Position numbers and translations under genes: made by a program. From an uncultured Lachnospiraceae bacterium (GTDB lineage Bacteria; Bacillota; Clostridia; Lachnospirales; Lachnospiraceae), in assembly GCA_902779575.1 (NCBI GenBank), contig CACZBW010000022.1:1-56899 (forward strand): DNA of 56,899 bases, read 5' to 3'. The notes under the pieces are model-generated. The model worked only from the letters and a program-made list of their open reading frames with translations. It was not told the DNA's origin and made no database searches. Below are positions 8,460 to 16,667 of the stretch, in pieces. The stretch's first letter is position 1; each line of letters opens with the position of its first letter.

Positions 8460-8951
8460 TCAATTAAAGAAAAGCGACATGGGAGACATGGTCTCCGTCA
8501 GCAGCTGTCCGGTATATACGCCGCTCTCCAGAGGCTGAGCCAGGGGGATGGGATAGACGACGTCCCCCACGGACAGGCCGCCGGCCAGTATGACATAAAC
8601 GTCCATATCCGTGGAAACCACCTGGGGCTCCAGAACGGAAGGCGCCAGCTCAAGATCCTGTCCGTCCACCGTCACCTGCTTATAGCGGAGCACGCCCTGC
8701 AGAGCGGAGGCCGGAACATAACACACAGTCTCTCCTTCCCCTCCTACCACAGCCGCGGAGCTGGTCGCGCGGATGGTACCGAACACGCCCCAGATGCACA
8801 CGCCGGCCAGAAGGGCGATCACTGTCCCCAGCAGCAGCCAGACCCCGGGGGAAGTCACCCGGAGATAGTCATTGAGCTTCTCCGGCGATTCCATCCGTTC
8901 GATATTTTTCTCCCTGAACAGACCTTTTTTCTTTTCCGTATTTTCTGCCAT
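8460..8951 (-). CDS. short HlyD-like (NHLP system) secretion accessory protein
   Basis: A 163-residue protein with a conserved N-terminal stretch (LFREKNIERMESPEKLNDYL), one membrane helix (about 40-60) and a short extracytoplasmic part. The N-terminus matches NHLP bacteriocin-system membrane-fusion proteins, but the long coiled-coil and lipoyl parts of a typical HlyD are missing. It therefore resembles a minimal adaptor rather than a full fusion protein. Its stop codon lies 15 nt before the start of the C39 ABC exporter gene, so the genes are cotranscribed. Confidence 0.75.
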   Translation of the reverse strand: MAENTEKKKGLFREKNIERMESPEKLNDYLRVTSPGVWLLLGTVIALLAGVCIWGVFGTIRATSSAAVVGGEGETVCYVPASALQGVLRYKQVTVDGQDLELAPSVLEPQVVSTDMDVYVILAGGLSVGDVVYPIPLAQPLESGVYTGQLLTETMSPMSLFFN

Positions 8952-8996
8952 GATCTTCCCTGCTTTCTTAAAAGTCCCTCTCCGGCTCCCCCGGCT

Positions 8997-10667
8997 CTAT
9001 GATTCCAGTGTCATCTTCCCGTCCGCGATATGCAGCGTATAATCGCAGATCTCCAGCGCCGCTTTGCGGTGCGTCACGATGATGCAGGTCTTATCCCGCA
9101 TCAGGGAGATGTTATGAAGAAGCTTCTCCTCCGTCTTCTCATCCAGCGCGCTGGTCGCTTCATCCAGCAGCAGAACCGGCGCTCCCGAGATCAGAGCCCT
9201 GGCCACCGCCACCCGCTGCGCCTGGCCTTCCGACAGGCCTACGCCCCGTTCGCCCAGCACCGCGTCCAACCCGATCTCTTTTACCACGTGATCGATGCAG
9301 GCAGCCTTCGCTGCGGTCATGATCTCATCATCCGAGGCCGAATCCGTAAACATCGTCAGATTCTCCCGGAGCGTCCCGGAAAAGAGTGTATTGCCCTGAG
9401 GTACATAGGCAAAGAGTCCCCGGGTTCCCCTGGAAGCCGGAACCTCCCTGTTCCCGCAGCAGAAGCTGACAGATCCAGAAGTCGGTTTATAGATCCCGAG
9501 AAGAAGCTGGAAGAGCGAAGTCTTCCCGCCGCCCGACATCCCGGTCAGGGCCATGAAATCCCCTCTCCGGATCGTCCAGCTGATGCTCTGCAGCACCTCC
9601 TCCACACCATCATCGTAGATAAAGGTCACATCCTCCAGCCGGATCGCGTCAAATCCGGTCAGGGTCTCGCCCTGCTCCTCCGCCGGCAGTTCCGTCAGCT
9701 CCAGCAGACGCTCCGCCGAAGAGATGACGCCGTAAGCCTGACTGGCGATGCCCACCGCACCTGCAATCGGCCCCTCGATGCGCCCGATCAGCTGGATCAT
9801 GGCCGCAAGGGATCCATAGGTCAGATCTCCGTGGAAGATCCGCATACAGCCCCAGATCATGCAAAAAAGCCAGGACAGGTCAAACACAAAGCCCATGCTG
9901 TCATTCATCCGGAAACTGAACATCCCCTGCCGGACCTGCTCGCTGCTCAGTGCCTCCTGCGCCTTCGCGATCTGCCCGGCCGCGCGCTCCTCCGACACAC
10001 TTGCCTTGATCAGGCGGATATTCTCCAGGATCTCCTGGACTGACGCGTGCAGTTTTCCTTCCGACTCCTGCATTCTCTTATGCCGCGTCTTCATGGGCGA
10101 GCGGAACAAAAGCACCAGAATCAGGGCCAGAACGCCTCCGACGATCATCAGGATTACAAAATGCCAGTCCATGGCGATCAGAATCACCGCGGCGCCGACA
10201 AAGCTTACCACGGTGCTGAACAGGTTCGGGAGAATCGACATGACGCCGTTCTTCACCACACCGACGTCCGAAAAGACACGGTTTACCAGTTCCCCGCTGT
10301 GATAGCCTTTGAGTCCCGCATAATTCCGGGACAGCAGGGACCGCATCATCATCCCCTGCATCGACTTCTGCAGCTCCGCCGAGGCGTGCACTCTCAGATA
10401 GGCCCGCAGGGCAGACAGCAGATGCTGCAGCAGAATCAGTCCGCCAAGCAGCAGGCCGAACCTTCTCAGCGCGTCCAGGTCAGAGGACACCGCGCCATCC
10501 ACCAGTCCCTTCGTCGCCATGGTAAAGCCAAGAGAAGCGATCGTGGACGCCACCGTCAGCAGGCAGATCAGAAGCACCTTCAGGTGCACGCACTTCGACC
10601 AGCCCGCCGCTGCCGCAAGCCCCGGACTTTTCAATATTGATTTTATTTTACGAAGCCCGTCTCTCAC
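8997..10667 (-). CDS. ABC exporter, fused permease and ATPase
   Basis: A 556-residue half transporter: six membrane helices in residues 20-310, then an ATPase domain with Walker A TGMSGGGKTS, a variant signature LSEGQAQR and Walker B LLLDEATSALD. It starts at GTG 10667 with AAGGGG upstream and is separated by 45 nt from the HlyD-like gene. It is a MsbA/MdlB-type exporter and has no peptidase domain. A decayed copy of its N-terminus (ICLLTVA motif) lies at 21725-21822 just after the RiPP cassette, which suggests that this exporter family belonged to that cassette. The substrate is inferred to be a peptide. Confidence 0.85.
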   Translation of the reverse strand: MRDGLRKIKSILKSPGLAAAAGWSKCVHLKVLLICLLTVASTIASLGFTMATKGLVDGAVSSDLDALRRFGLLLGGLILLQHLLSALRAYLRVHASAELQKSMQGMMMRSLLSRNYAGLKGYHSGELVNRVFSDVGVVKNGVMSILPNLFSTVVSFVGAAVILIAMDWHFVILMIVGGVLALILVLLFRSPMKTRHKRMQESEGKLHASVQEILENIRLIKASVSEERAAGQIAKAQEALSSEQVRQGMFSFRMNDSMGFVFDLSWLFCMIWGCMRIFHGDLTYGSLAAMIQLIGRIEGPIAGAVGIASQAYGVISSAERLLELTELPAEEQGETLTGFDAIRLEDVTFIYDDGVEEVLQSISWTIRRGDFMALTGMSGGGKTSLFQLLLGIYKPTSGSVSFCCGNREVPASRGTRGLFAYVPQGNTLFSGTLRENLTMFTDSASDDEIMTAAKAACIDHVVKEIGLDAVLGERGVGLSEGQAQRVAVARALISGAPVLLLDEATSALDEKTEEKLLHNISLMRDKTCIIVTHRKAALEICDYTLHIADGKMTLES

Positions 10668-10674
10668 AGCCGCC

Positions 10675-10830
10675 CCTTCCCGACAATCCTCCGCCTGCCT
10701 GTCTCTTCAGCAGTCTTCCTGATAATCCTCTGTCTGCCTCTTCGGCAGCCTTCCCGATAATCCTCCGTCTGCCTGTCTCTTCAGCATCTTTCCTGTTATC
10801 TTCTGTCTGCCTGTCTCTTCGGCAGCCTCC
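10675..10830. repeat. degenerate tandem repeat, units of about 35-39 bp
   Basis: Four imperfect copies of a unit with the core CTGCCTGTCTCTTC-GCAG-CTTCC-GATAATCCTC fill the gap between the peptidase gene and the ABC gene. They lie between two genes of the same operon. Confidence 0.75.
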
Positions 10831-10831
10831 A

Positions 10832-11308
10832 TTAATGAAAAATCCTATGGTAGATCCGTGAGAGTTTCCCCCTAGCCCGCAGCAGGAAGCATTTAACAGG
10901 AAAGAAGTCGACCCAGATATGGCTGTACAGCTTGTAGCGGAAATCCGTATCCGTTCTGATCTCCCTTCCATCCCGTATAATCCTCGTCATCTTTCCGAGG
11001 ATCATACGATCCGTCACATCCCTCTCCACAAAGATATTATTGTCCCCCGCAATCAGGTAACCTCCATCCGGCCGGACTTTCAAAACACGGTGAAGAATAT
11101 AGGTTTCTCCCCGCTTGTACAATAGCACATCATACTTCTGCGGCTTCCCCGCCAAAGGTCTTATCTCAATGATGTCACGGCGCTGTCTCAGCAGAGGAAG
11201 CATGGAAGTTCCAACATTTGTATAGACTATGTAACCCTTCTCTTCAAGTAATTCCTCAAACGAATATACCTTAACAGAAGGCGGTTCAGAATAATGTTTC
11301 TCCGTCAT
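10832..11308 (-). CDS. S24/S26-family peptidase (signal peptidase I-like)
   Basis: A 158-residue protein with the S26 core: the nucleophile motif VGTSMLPLL near residue 35, YDVLLYKRG, LHRVLKV and AGDNNIFVERD. The C-terminus is basic, without a clear membrane helix, so it is probably a peripheral or SipW-like peptidase. It overlaps the upstream XRE gene by 4 nt (ATGA). S24/S26 peptidases of this type recur in Firmicutes peptide clusters together with PqqD and HPrK-like proteins; leader removal is an inferred role. A decayed second copy lies at 24730-24880 upstream of the RiPP precursor. Confidence 0.8.
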   Translation of the reverse strand: MTEKHYSEPPSVKVYSFEELLEEKGYIVYTNVGTSMLPLLRQRRDIIEIRPLAGKPQKYDVLLYKRGETYILHRVLKVRPDGGYLIAGDNNIFVERDVTDRMILGKMTRIIRDGREIRTDTDFRYKLYSHIWVDFFPVKCFLLRARGKLSRIYHRIFH

Positions 11309-11673
11309 AAGTTCTGCTTCTTTGCTTCCTTCAATCTCCCCATCGCCTGCGCATACCCAAGAATCCTCGCCTGCGTAACAGTATCACAGGAATTGTAGAC
11401 CGCTACCAGCTCACCGACCTCCGTAGCGGTGTCTATTGCTATGATCGTAGCCGGATTGCTCCTTGTTCCACGCGCCTCCACCCCGCTCAGCAGCCATTCA
11501 GGGGTAACATTCAGTACTTTACATATGATCAGGATCTTCTCCGCTGCCGGATTCGTCCGTTTCTTTTTCCAGTCACTGACAGTCGTCTCAGGAATCCCTG
11601 TTCTCCTGGCGAATTCCTTCTGTGTCAGATCCAATTCAGTTATTTTATCAAATATACGGTCTCTGATCGTCAT
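11305..11673 (-). CDS. XRE-family transcriptional regulator
   Basis: About 122 residues from the ATG at 11673, which has GAGGG 8 nt upstream (an in-frame ATG at 11694 has no site). Residues 5-65 form a Cro/C1 helix-turn-helix (LTQKEFARRTGIPETTVSDW); the rest is a short helical tail. It is the first gene of the export operon and overlaps the peptidase gene by 4 nt, so it probably controls this operon and itself. The upstream DNA contains AT-rich symmetric sequence near 11725-11760 that could hold an operator, but no clear site can be fixed. Confidence 0.85.
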   Translation of the reverse strand: MTIRDRIFDKITELDLTQKEFARRTGIPETTVSDWKKKRTNPAAEKILIICKVLNVTPEWLLSGVEARGTRSNPATIIAIDTATEVGELVAVYNSCDTVTQARILGYAQAMGRLKEAKKQNL

Positions 11674-11694
11674 CTTTAAAGCCCTCAAGCTCAT

Positions 11695-12041
11695 TCTATC
11701 ACTGCCACGGGCAGTTCACAATGTTCCAATATGTACTAATATACGGATTTGGTTTCGAAAAACAAACACACCTGTCATTCTCCCCCACCCTGTATTAGCC
11801 TTGTTTTCCTGAGATTTTCCGACTAAACGCCCTCAGACGCCCTCTTGTCACCGCACAAATCACCACTTTGGTTCATATCCATCATCGTCTCCGTCGCCTT
11901 CAAACGATATGATTTCAAACCCGTTTTCCCTGCACCATTCCGAAAGTCCCCGGAGACTCCGCCACTGCCTGTGCATTCCAGTATTGCCCGAATCAGGAAA
12001 CGTATCTTCGCGTATCCCTGTCAGATCCGCATGTCCCGCTT
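11695..12041. other. intergenic stretch, no intact gene
   Basis: This holds the upstream region of the XRE operon (AT-rich around 11720-11760). On the minus strand from about 12030 to 11860 there is a short open frame ending ENGFEIISFEGDGDDDGYEP that has neither start nor ribosome site and may be the tail of a lost gene. Nothing else was recognised. Confidence 0.4.
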
Positions 12042-12305
12042 CATAACAACCTCGCCGGGCAGGCCATAAGGCCCTTCACTTTGGGTAGAAAGAACTGGGT
12101 TAACATGTATTCCACCCATGGCGCACAGGCAAGCACAGTCATCTATAGCCTGGTTGAGACTGCAAAGGCAAACAACCTGAATGTGTACGAATACTTCGAT
12201 TATCTTCTGACTCAGCTGTCCGCCCATGCAGAAGACACCGATCTTTCTTTCCTGGATGATCTGCTCCCATGGTCGGAAGCAACGCAAAAAATGCCGCAGC
12301 CGTAA
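12042..12305 (+). pseudogene. IS66-family transposase, C-terminal fragment
   Basis: The plus frame reads NNLAGQAIRPFTLGRKNW, then THGAQASTVIYSLVETAKAN and DLLPWS near the end. These are hallmarks of the IS66 transposase C-terminus. The catalytic domain and partner orfs are absent, so it is a dead remnant of about 88 codons. A hairpin terminator follows at 12349-12369. Confidence 0.85.
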
Positions 12306-12348
12306 GAAAACCTGATTCATTTTTCAATGTACGGACCTTTGTAAAACC

Positions 12349-12369
12349 GCCGCCAACACGGCGGCTTTT
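12349..12369. terminator. hairpin terminator between convergent units
   Basis: GCCGCC-AACAC-GGCGGC followed by TTTT on the plus strand and by GGTTTTAC on the minus strand. It lies between the IS66 remnant and the end of the minus-strand gene at 12374. Confidence 0.7.
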
Positions 12370-12373
12370 GCTA

Positions 12374-13675
12374 TTATTCACACATGCATTCTGTACTCAT
12401 GTTTGAGTGTTTACCTTCCATATCGGCTTTATATTCGTTGATTGTATTTAGTTGACAGTCGATTCCATCAAGAATATTATTCAGTTCTTCGAAGAAATCA
12501 CCAACATGGATAAAATCAAAATGCTTATTGTTTGAAAAGTAAGGTTGCACGTTATTCGCCATAGGATACCGGAATTTGTTAGCATCGCTATCAATTGAAT
12601 GAATTTGATTGCAATAATCATCAATAACATTCAAATACTCTCTATCCTCATCACTTATTGAAGCTTCTAAAGCATATGGTCTAACTTTTTCCCACAATCC
12701 ATGAATGCTGTGCTTGTGATCTAACATAATCTTGCACTTAACTTGAAAATCTTCTGTGATTTCTTCAAACCAGATTGCTTTCAAATTAAGCTCAACACAG
12801 TTTCTGTACAGATAGCACATGGGAAGAAATAGCCTATTGCAGTATAGGGAAATTCCTTCATCTGCTTGCTTTTTGCAAAACCATTTTAAAAAATTAGCGC
12901 ACTCCAAATAAGATCTCGTGTAAGGGTAGAAGTCATTTCTTCTATAGCGATAGCCAACAACTGATTGTGCATAATAATAACCGCCTATTTCAATAAATAC
13001 AGGATTCAATTCCTTCCATTCAACTGACTTCTCACCGGAATCATGATACCAATTTCGAATGATTTCATATGCCGCTTCAAATTTGTTCGCGAACTTAACC
13101 AAGTCTATTGGTGTTTGTTCATCAAAAACTCTCTTGATAGTAAATCGGCCACTTCCAAAAATATCTTTTTCCCAATTAATATGAAAAGGATATCGAAAAG
13201 AATCTGATTCTTTATCAACAATCGATATATCTGTAAACAGTTTCCTTAACCACTCTAACTCACCCTCTTGTGGAAGATGGTCACAAAGAAGCTCCAATCT
13301 TCTAAGTAATTCGAACAGATCATGCCGGGTATCCCTGATGAACCGAATTCTGTCTGATTTATTATCCAAGCATCGAAAAGCAATCGCCTTTAATCCGAGT
13401 TCTATGCAATGACGATATAGGAACGCAATTGGAAAAAAGAAGGTGTCAAGTTTTCCAGTATCAGGATGTTCCTCATAAAGAATGAACTCTGTTATACGAT
13501 GAGCCGCCTCATAGAAGCTTTTAGCATATTCATCCAGTTTGCTCTCGAGGCTAGTTGTAGCAACAATCTTAATCAAGTACTTTGAATGCTTATCAAACTC
13601 TGTCAGTTTCTTATCCTTTTTAGGATGTCTTATCGATGTCAATGATATCGGCGCATCAGTATATTCGTTCCGCAT
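12374..13675 (-). CDS. uncharacterised protein with internal duplication, HEPN-like
   Basis: The 433-residue soluble protein consists of two related halves. Residues 79-164 and 282-372 share FLYRHCIELGLKAI / YLYRNCVELNLKAI, then RHDLFELLRRL / KHSIHGLWEKV, then SDSFRYP / ANKFRYP. The helix pattern and the His near the end of the helical pair resemble HEPN-type RNase folds, though no strict R-x4-H motif was found, so that is only a suggestion. The gene is AT-rich compared with its flanks and follows the DUF2806 gene by 14 nt, which implies a two-gene operon. Its function is unknown; a defence role is possible from context. Confidence 0.7.
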   Translation of the reverse strand: MRNEYTDAPISLTSIRHPKKDKKLTEFDKHSKYLIKIVATTSLESKLDEYAKSFYEAAHRITEFILYEEHPDTGKLDTFFFPIAFLYRHCIELGLKAIAFRCLDNKSDRIRFIRDTRHDLFELLRRLELLCDHLPQEGELEWLRKLFTDISIVDKESDSFRYPFHINWEKDIFGSGRFTIKRVFDEQTPIDLVKFANKFEAAYEIIRNWYHDSGEKSVEWKELNPVFIEIGGYYYAQSVVGYRYRRNDFYPYTRSYLECANFLKWFCKKQADEGISLYCNRLFLPMCYLYRNCVELNLKAIWFEEITEDFQVKCKIMLDHKHSIHGLWEKVRPYALEASISDEDREYLNVIDDYCNQIHSIDSDANKFRYPMANNVQPYFSNNKHFDFIHVGDFFEELNNILDGIDCQLNTINEYKADMEGKHSNMSTECMCE

Positions 13676-13689
13676 ATTATATTCTTGTT

Positions 13690-14622
13690 CTACTCCAGTT
13701 TCTGCCCTTCTACTATAGATACCGATCCCGTTATGATAGCGTATGTTATCTGATCTCCATTTCTGTTGACAATTTGTCCTAGAGCAAACACAAAATCCTG
13801 AAATTCGTTCTGAAGAGTCTTACATAATTCTTCTATGTTCGTATCGCTTCCTACGACTGTATAAAGTTCCTTGCCTGTAGCTGAGAACAAATAATGTCGG
13901 AGTTCCAAACGATTCTTCGAATTTCCATCTCGCTTTTTTACCAGTAATACATACTTATCATCAGCAGAGAGCAGACTATATTTGTTATGAACAGACACGT
14001 CAATACTCATACCTACATCACTTTTCAACAATCCACAATCATCCAGTTTGATAACATCGCCGTAAGATATCCCGTTTTTCTCCATGATTCCGCCAAAACA
14101 CGGAAGAAGAACCAATCTGCCAATCTGTACGCTGCAATCACAAACCTTCTTGAATAGAATTGCTTCCTCCTTTGAGATATTTCTTAAGGATTCAAGCGTT
14201 CTTAATGAATAACTTCCCGGATTAGTGATTTCACCATATAAAACTGACGCCCAGATTTCTTGCATCTCTTCATCACTGATATTCCCACACGCCTCATAAA
14301 AACGAGTATGCCAATCAAAGTCCTGGGGTGACAATTCTTCCTCCTGTTCTGCCTTAAGATCATCAGCCTTCCTTGCGATTTCTGCATAGTTCTTCATCTT
14401 CCAGAACTCGGTATATGTAATCCTTCCAGAGTCGAGAAGCATCTCTGCGGCTTCTCCGAGTTTAGCGGCCTTGATCTTTTCGAATGCCTTCGTACCGGTT
14501 TCAATACTCGTTTTCTTACGTAAGAACATAGCACTTACGACAGCACCGGCTACGAATTGCACTGAAGGAGCGATTGTTGAGATATTATTCCGTATAAAAC
14601 CAACGATATCGAAACTTGCCAT
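13690..14622 (-). CDS. DUF2806 domain-containing protein
   Basis: A 310-residue protein with a hydrophobic N-terminal segment (about residues 17-35) and the DUF2806 core around residues 100-150: DFDWHTRFYEACGNISDEEM, IWASVLYGEI and YSLRTLESLRNISKEEA. A ribosome site (AGGAAGG) precedes the ATG at 14622. DUF2806 proteins are sporadic in bacteria and their function is not established. It is cotranscribed with the duplicated protein downstream. The pair is AT-rich and sits between pieces of a RiPP-type locus, consistent with insertion of a horizontally acquired cassette. Confidence 0.8.
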   Translation of the reverse strand: MASFDIVGFIRNNISTIAPSVQFVAGAVVSAMFLRKKTSIETGTKAFEKIKAAKLGEAAEMLLDSGRITYTEFWKMKNYAEIARKADDLKAEQEEELSPQDFDWHTRFYEACGNISDEEMQEIWASVLYGEITNPGSYSLRTLESLRNISKEEAILFKKVCDCSVQIGRLVLLPCFGGIMEKNGISYGDVIKLDDCGLLKSDVGMSIDVSVHNKYSLLSADDKYVLLVKKRDGNSKNRLELRHYLFSATGKELYTVVGSDTNIEELCKTLQNEFQDFVFALGQIVNRNGDQITYAIITGSVSIVEGQKLE

Positions 14623-14838
14623 ACCTGATCCTTCCTGTCATTATAAATTCACCTACTTAAAAATGATCGGCAACGATAGGACTCTTGCTTGTACACGTTA
14701 ACTGCCAGAAAAGTCATCGGAAACTCAAATCCATCACGACTCAATATACAATCACAAACTCTTGCTGAAGCATTTGGATGAGATTTTTCTTCAATTGCCC
14801 TCTTGCATTCCAACTCAAAACAATACCCGTTCAGGTGA

Positions 14839-15057
14839 TTAAGAAATCTGCTCCAAAAATCTCCGAATCTGCTCCGGAGAAAGCAGGGCCCGGCCCATCT
14901 GACTTTCAGCAAGATGCACATAGCACATTTCGCAGCGGAAATTGCAAAGAGGCGTCAACTCAAACTGACCGTTAAGGGGTACTCCCGCTTTCCTTGCCTT
15001 ATAATCAAGATACCTCGCGAAATCTCTGAATGATCGGTATTCTTTATTTTTATTCAT
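14839..15057 (-). pseudogene. radical SAM enzyme, N-terminal fragment
   Basis: The 72-residue frame contains an intact [4Fe-4S]-binding motif (LCNFRCEMCYVHL, Cys38, Cys42, Cys45), but stops after FLEQIS. At least 250 residues of the SAM barrel and any SPASM domain are missing. Another frame at 14649-14921 continues on the same strand without recognisable homology, so the gene was cut by deletion or insertion rather than by one frameshift. It lies 26 nt after the HPrK-like gene at 15084-15815 and was presumably its partner. Confidence 0.8.
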
Positions 15058-15083
15058 TATTCCAGATTCTCCGGCATTCCTCT

Positions 15084-15815
15084 TTATGTCAGCTGCGAAA
15101 GCAGCTGAACCCCCGGACGCAACGCTGCCGATGCGGTATTAAGTGCCTCCCAAATCTGCTCCGGATCTTCTTTATCCATATTACAGATCAGAAGAAAGAA
15201 TTTCGTCTGATCAACAAACTTCTCCAGCAGATCCATAAAATGGCTCATATTCTCTTCAACTTCAGGAAAAAGAATCTGCCCGGAAAGACGCCTCAGTACT
15301 TCTTTTGTCTGCAGTTTGTATAGTGCAGCCTCCTCGCCCCGTTCCAGAAAACACACATATTCCAGTGGAACACAGGTATTCTCCCCCATATTCTCTTTGC
15401 CCATCCAGGGCGTACCAAAAGCAAACAATGTACCATCAACAAACCGCAGAATCGGTTTATCCCCGTTCACGATGCGGATCCTGCTCCCCATAGCCTTCTT
15501 CCACATTCTTACCCGGGTCGTCTTCCCTGTTCCGCTCCTGCTGGTAAATGCAACACCCCGGCCATCCACACTGATCACAGCCGCATGCAGCAAAAAGCCA
15601 TCATATTCGTTCATTGCATAAGCAATCTGGCGATAAATGGACTGTGACTCCGCATATGCAGAAGGCGGCGTGGATTCTGCCGGCATTTTCTCCCGCAACG
15701 CAGAAATTGCGAACAAGGCAGGCTTATCCGATGAGAATGCCTCGCATTGTCGTTCTACAAAGCTGAAATGATTATCAACTGCGATCGGAATTCCTGCAAT
15801 TTCTATCGTAAACAT
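15084..15815 (-). CDS. HPr kinase-like P-loop protein (second copy)
   Basis: A 243-residue protein related to the one at 22154-23002. Shared features are the N-terminal IAGIPIAVDN, the LLHAAVISVDGRGVAF lead-in, the P-loop SRSGTGKTT (residues 92-100), VNGDKPILRF and GTPWMGKEN. This is the HprK/P catalytic fold as found in RiPP loci, where such kinases can phosphorylate precursor peptides (PadeK of paeninodin is the known example). It starts at ATG 15815 with AAGGAA upstream. Its presumed radical SAM partner is truncated and no precursor remains beside it, so it may be an orphan. Confidence 0.8.
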   Translation of the reverse strand: MFTIEIAGIPIAVDNHFSFVERQCEAFSSDKPALFAISALREKMPAESTPPSAYAESQSIYRQIAYAMNEYDGFLLHAAVISVDGRGVAFTSRSGTGKTTRVRMWKKAMGSRIRIVNGDKPILRFVDGTLFAFGTPWMGKENMGENTCVPLEYVCFLERGEEAALYKLQTKEVLRRLSGQILFPEVEENMSHFMDLLEKFVDQTKFFLLICNMDKEDPEQIWEALNTASAALRPGVQLLSQLT

Positions 15816-15865
15816 TGGACTTTTTCCTTATGCGAGGTGTAAGGCCCCAGCTGAGCTAAGCCGCT

Positions 15866-16025
15866 TTATCTTAGCTTATTCTCAAAATCTTCCAACATGT
15901 GAAAAACATCTGTAATATAAACTCTTTCATCCGCTTCAATCTTAAATAACACAAAGTAGATAAGCCAGATATCTCCTTAAACCTGTTTTTGCATCTGGAG
16001 TCACAGCTACCTTATACTTCTTCAT
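15866..16025 (-). pseudogene. RelE/ParE-family toxin, internally deleted
   Basis: The start MKKYKVAVTPDAKTGLRRY is typical of a RelE/ParE toxin, and a second frame supplies the C-terminus ERVYITDVFHMLEDFENKLR. The middle of the toxin (about 40-50 residues) is missing and the frame is broken. It overlaps the antitoxin stop codon by ATGA, the standard antitoxin-toxin arrangement. It is inactive as far as can be seen. Confidence 0.8.
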
Positions 16026-16273
16026 ACTACAAGCTCCTGCATAAGTTCAGCAATCACTATATCAGCGTCTTCGCCAATCCCTGCATCAGCTTGAGTAAGT
16101 GAATGATCAATATGTTTCCAAAGCTGTTCATCTGACTTAATATCCAGAGGACTAATAAATTGATTATTTACCAATCCAATAATGATTGTATGTATGGCAA
16201 TAAGCTGTTGATCATTTAGTTCCTGTAACTTTTCAACTATATCCTCATATGTTCTGCGGGCTGTAATAGTCAT
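16022..16273 (-). CDS. antitoxin of a RelE/ParE-type toxin-antitoxin pair
   Basis: An 83-residue acidic protein ahead of, and overlapping by 4 nt, the deleted toxin frame. It begins MTITARRTYEDIVEKL; the N-terminal part is probably helical, and it ends IAELMQELVV. The family assignment comes mainly from position; the sequence resembles small antitoxins found with ParE-like toxins in Clostridia. The antitoxin is intact while its toxin is broken. Confidence 0.65.
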   Translation of the reverse strand: MTITARRTYEDIVEKLQELNDQQLIAIHTIIIGLVNNQFISPLDIKSDEQLWKHIDHSLTQADAGIGEDADIVIAELMQELVV

Positions 16274-16349
16274 ATTATCCCATCTCCTTATCTCTTAATT
16301 GAGCTCTCATTCTAATTCATACTTCTTGTTTCGTTTCTTCCAATACAAT

Positions 16350-16667
16350 TCACAGGCTTTTATTGTCGTTTCCGTACCACTCAATCACTATTAATTCATC
16401 GGACATTGCTGCAATCAGACGATTTCTCCGTGGAAAGCCGTAACCCCTTGCCTTCGTCCCCGGCAGATATTCTGAAACAACGCACCCTTGGGATGCTGTC
16501 TCCTCATACAGCCTTTCATGTTCCTCAAGATAGCATATATCAACACCTGCAGGATACCTGCCCTCTGAACAAATCCTTTTTGTGTCATAGATTAATGATA
16601 CACGGTACCAACCCCGGATACCGAAGTTCTCATTATGATATTCCTTGCATGTGCGTCCATCGTTCAT
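16350..16667 (-). pseudogene. DprA/Smf-like fragment
   Basis: The 105-residue frame matches the middle of the DprA Rossmann domain: AGVDICYLEEHERLYEE, VVSEYLPGTKARGYGFPRRN and RLIAAMSDELIVIEW. The N-terminal domain with the GSR motif and the C-terminal winged helix are missing. DprA loads RecA onto single-stranded DNA in transformation, and DprA-like proteins also occur in defence loci. Its ATG overlaps the stop of the upstream gene (ATGA), so it may be translated despite truncation. It is read as a gene remnant. Confidence 0.7.

Noticed and set aside
8448-9002. Long open frames on the plus strand opposite the exporter genes (for example 6397-8451, 3875-5107, 9030-10043)
   Set aside because: They mirror the codon pattern of the well-supported minus-strand genes, have no ribosome sites and no recognisable domains.
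14649-14921. 90-codon minus frame as an independent gene or continuation of the radical SAM fragment
   Set aside because: It has no ribosome site, overlaps the fragment in another frame, and shows no SAM-barrel or SPASM motif.
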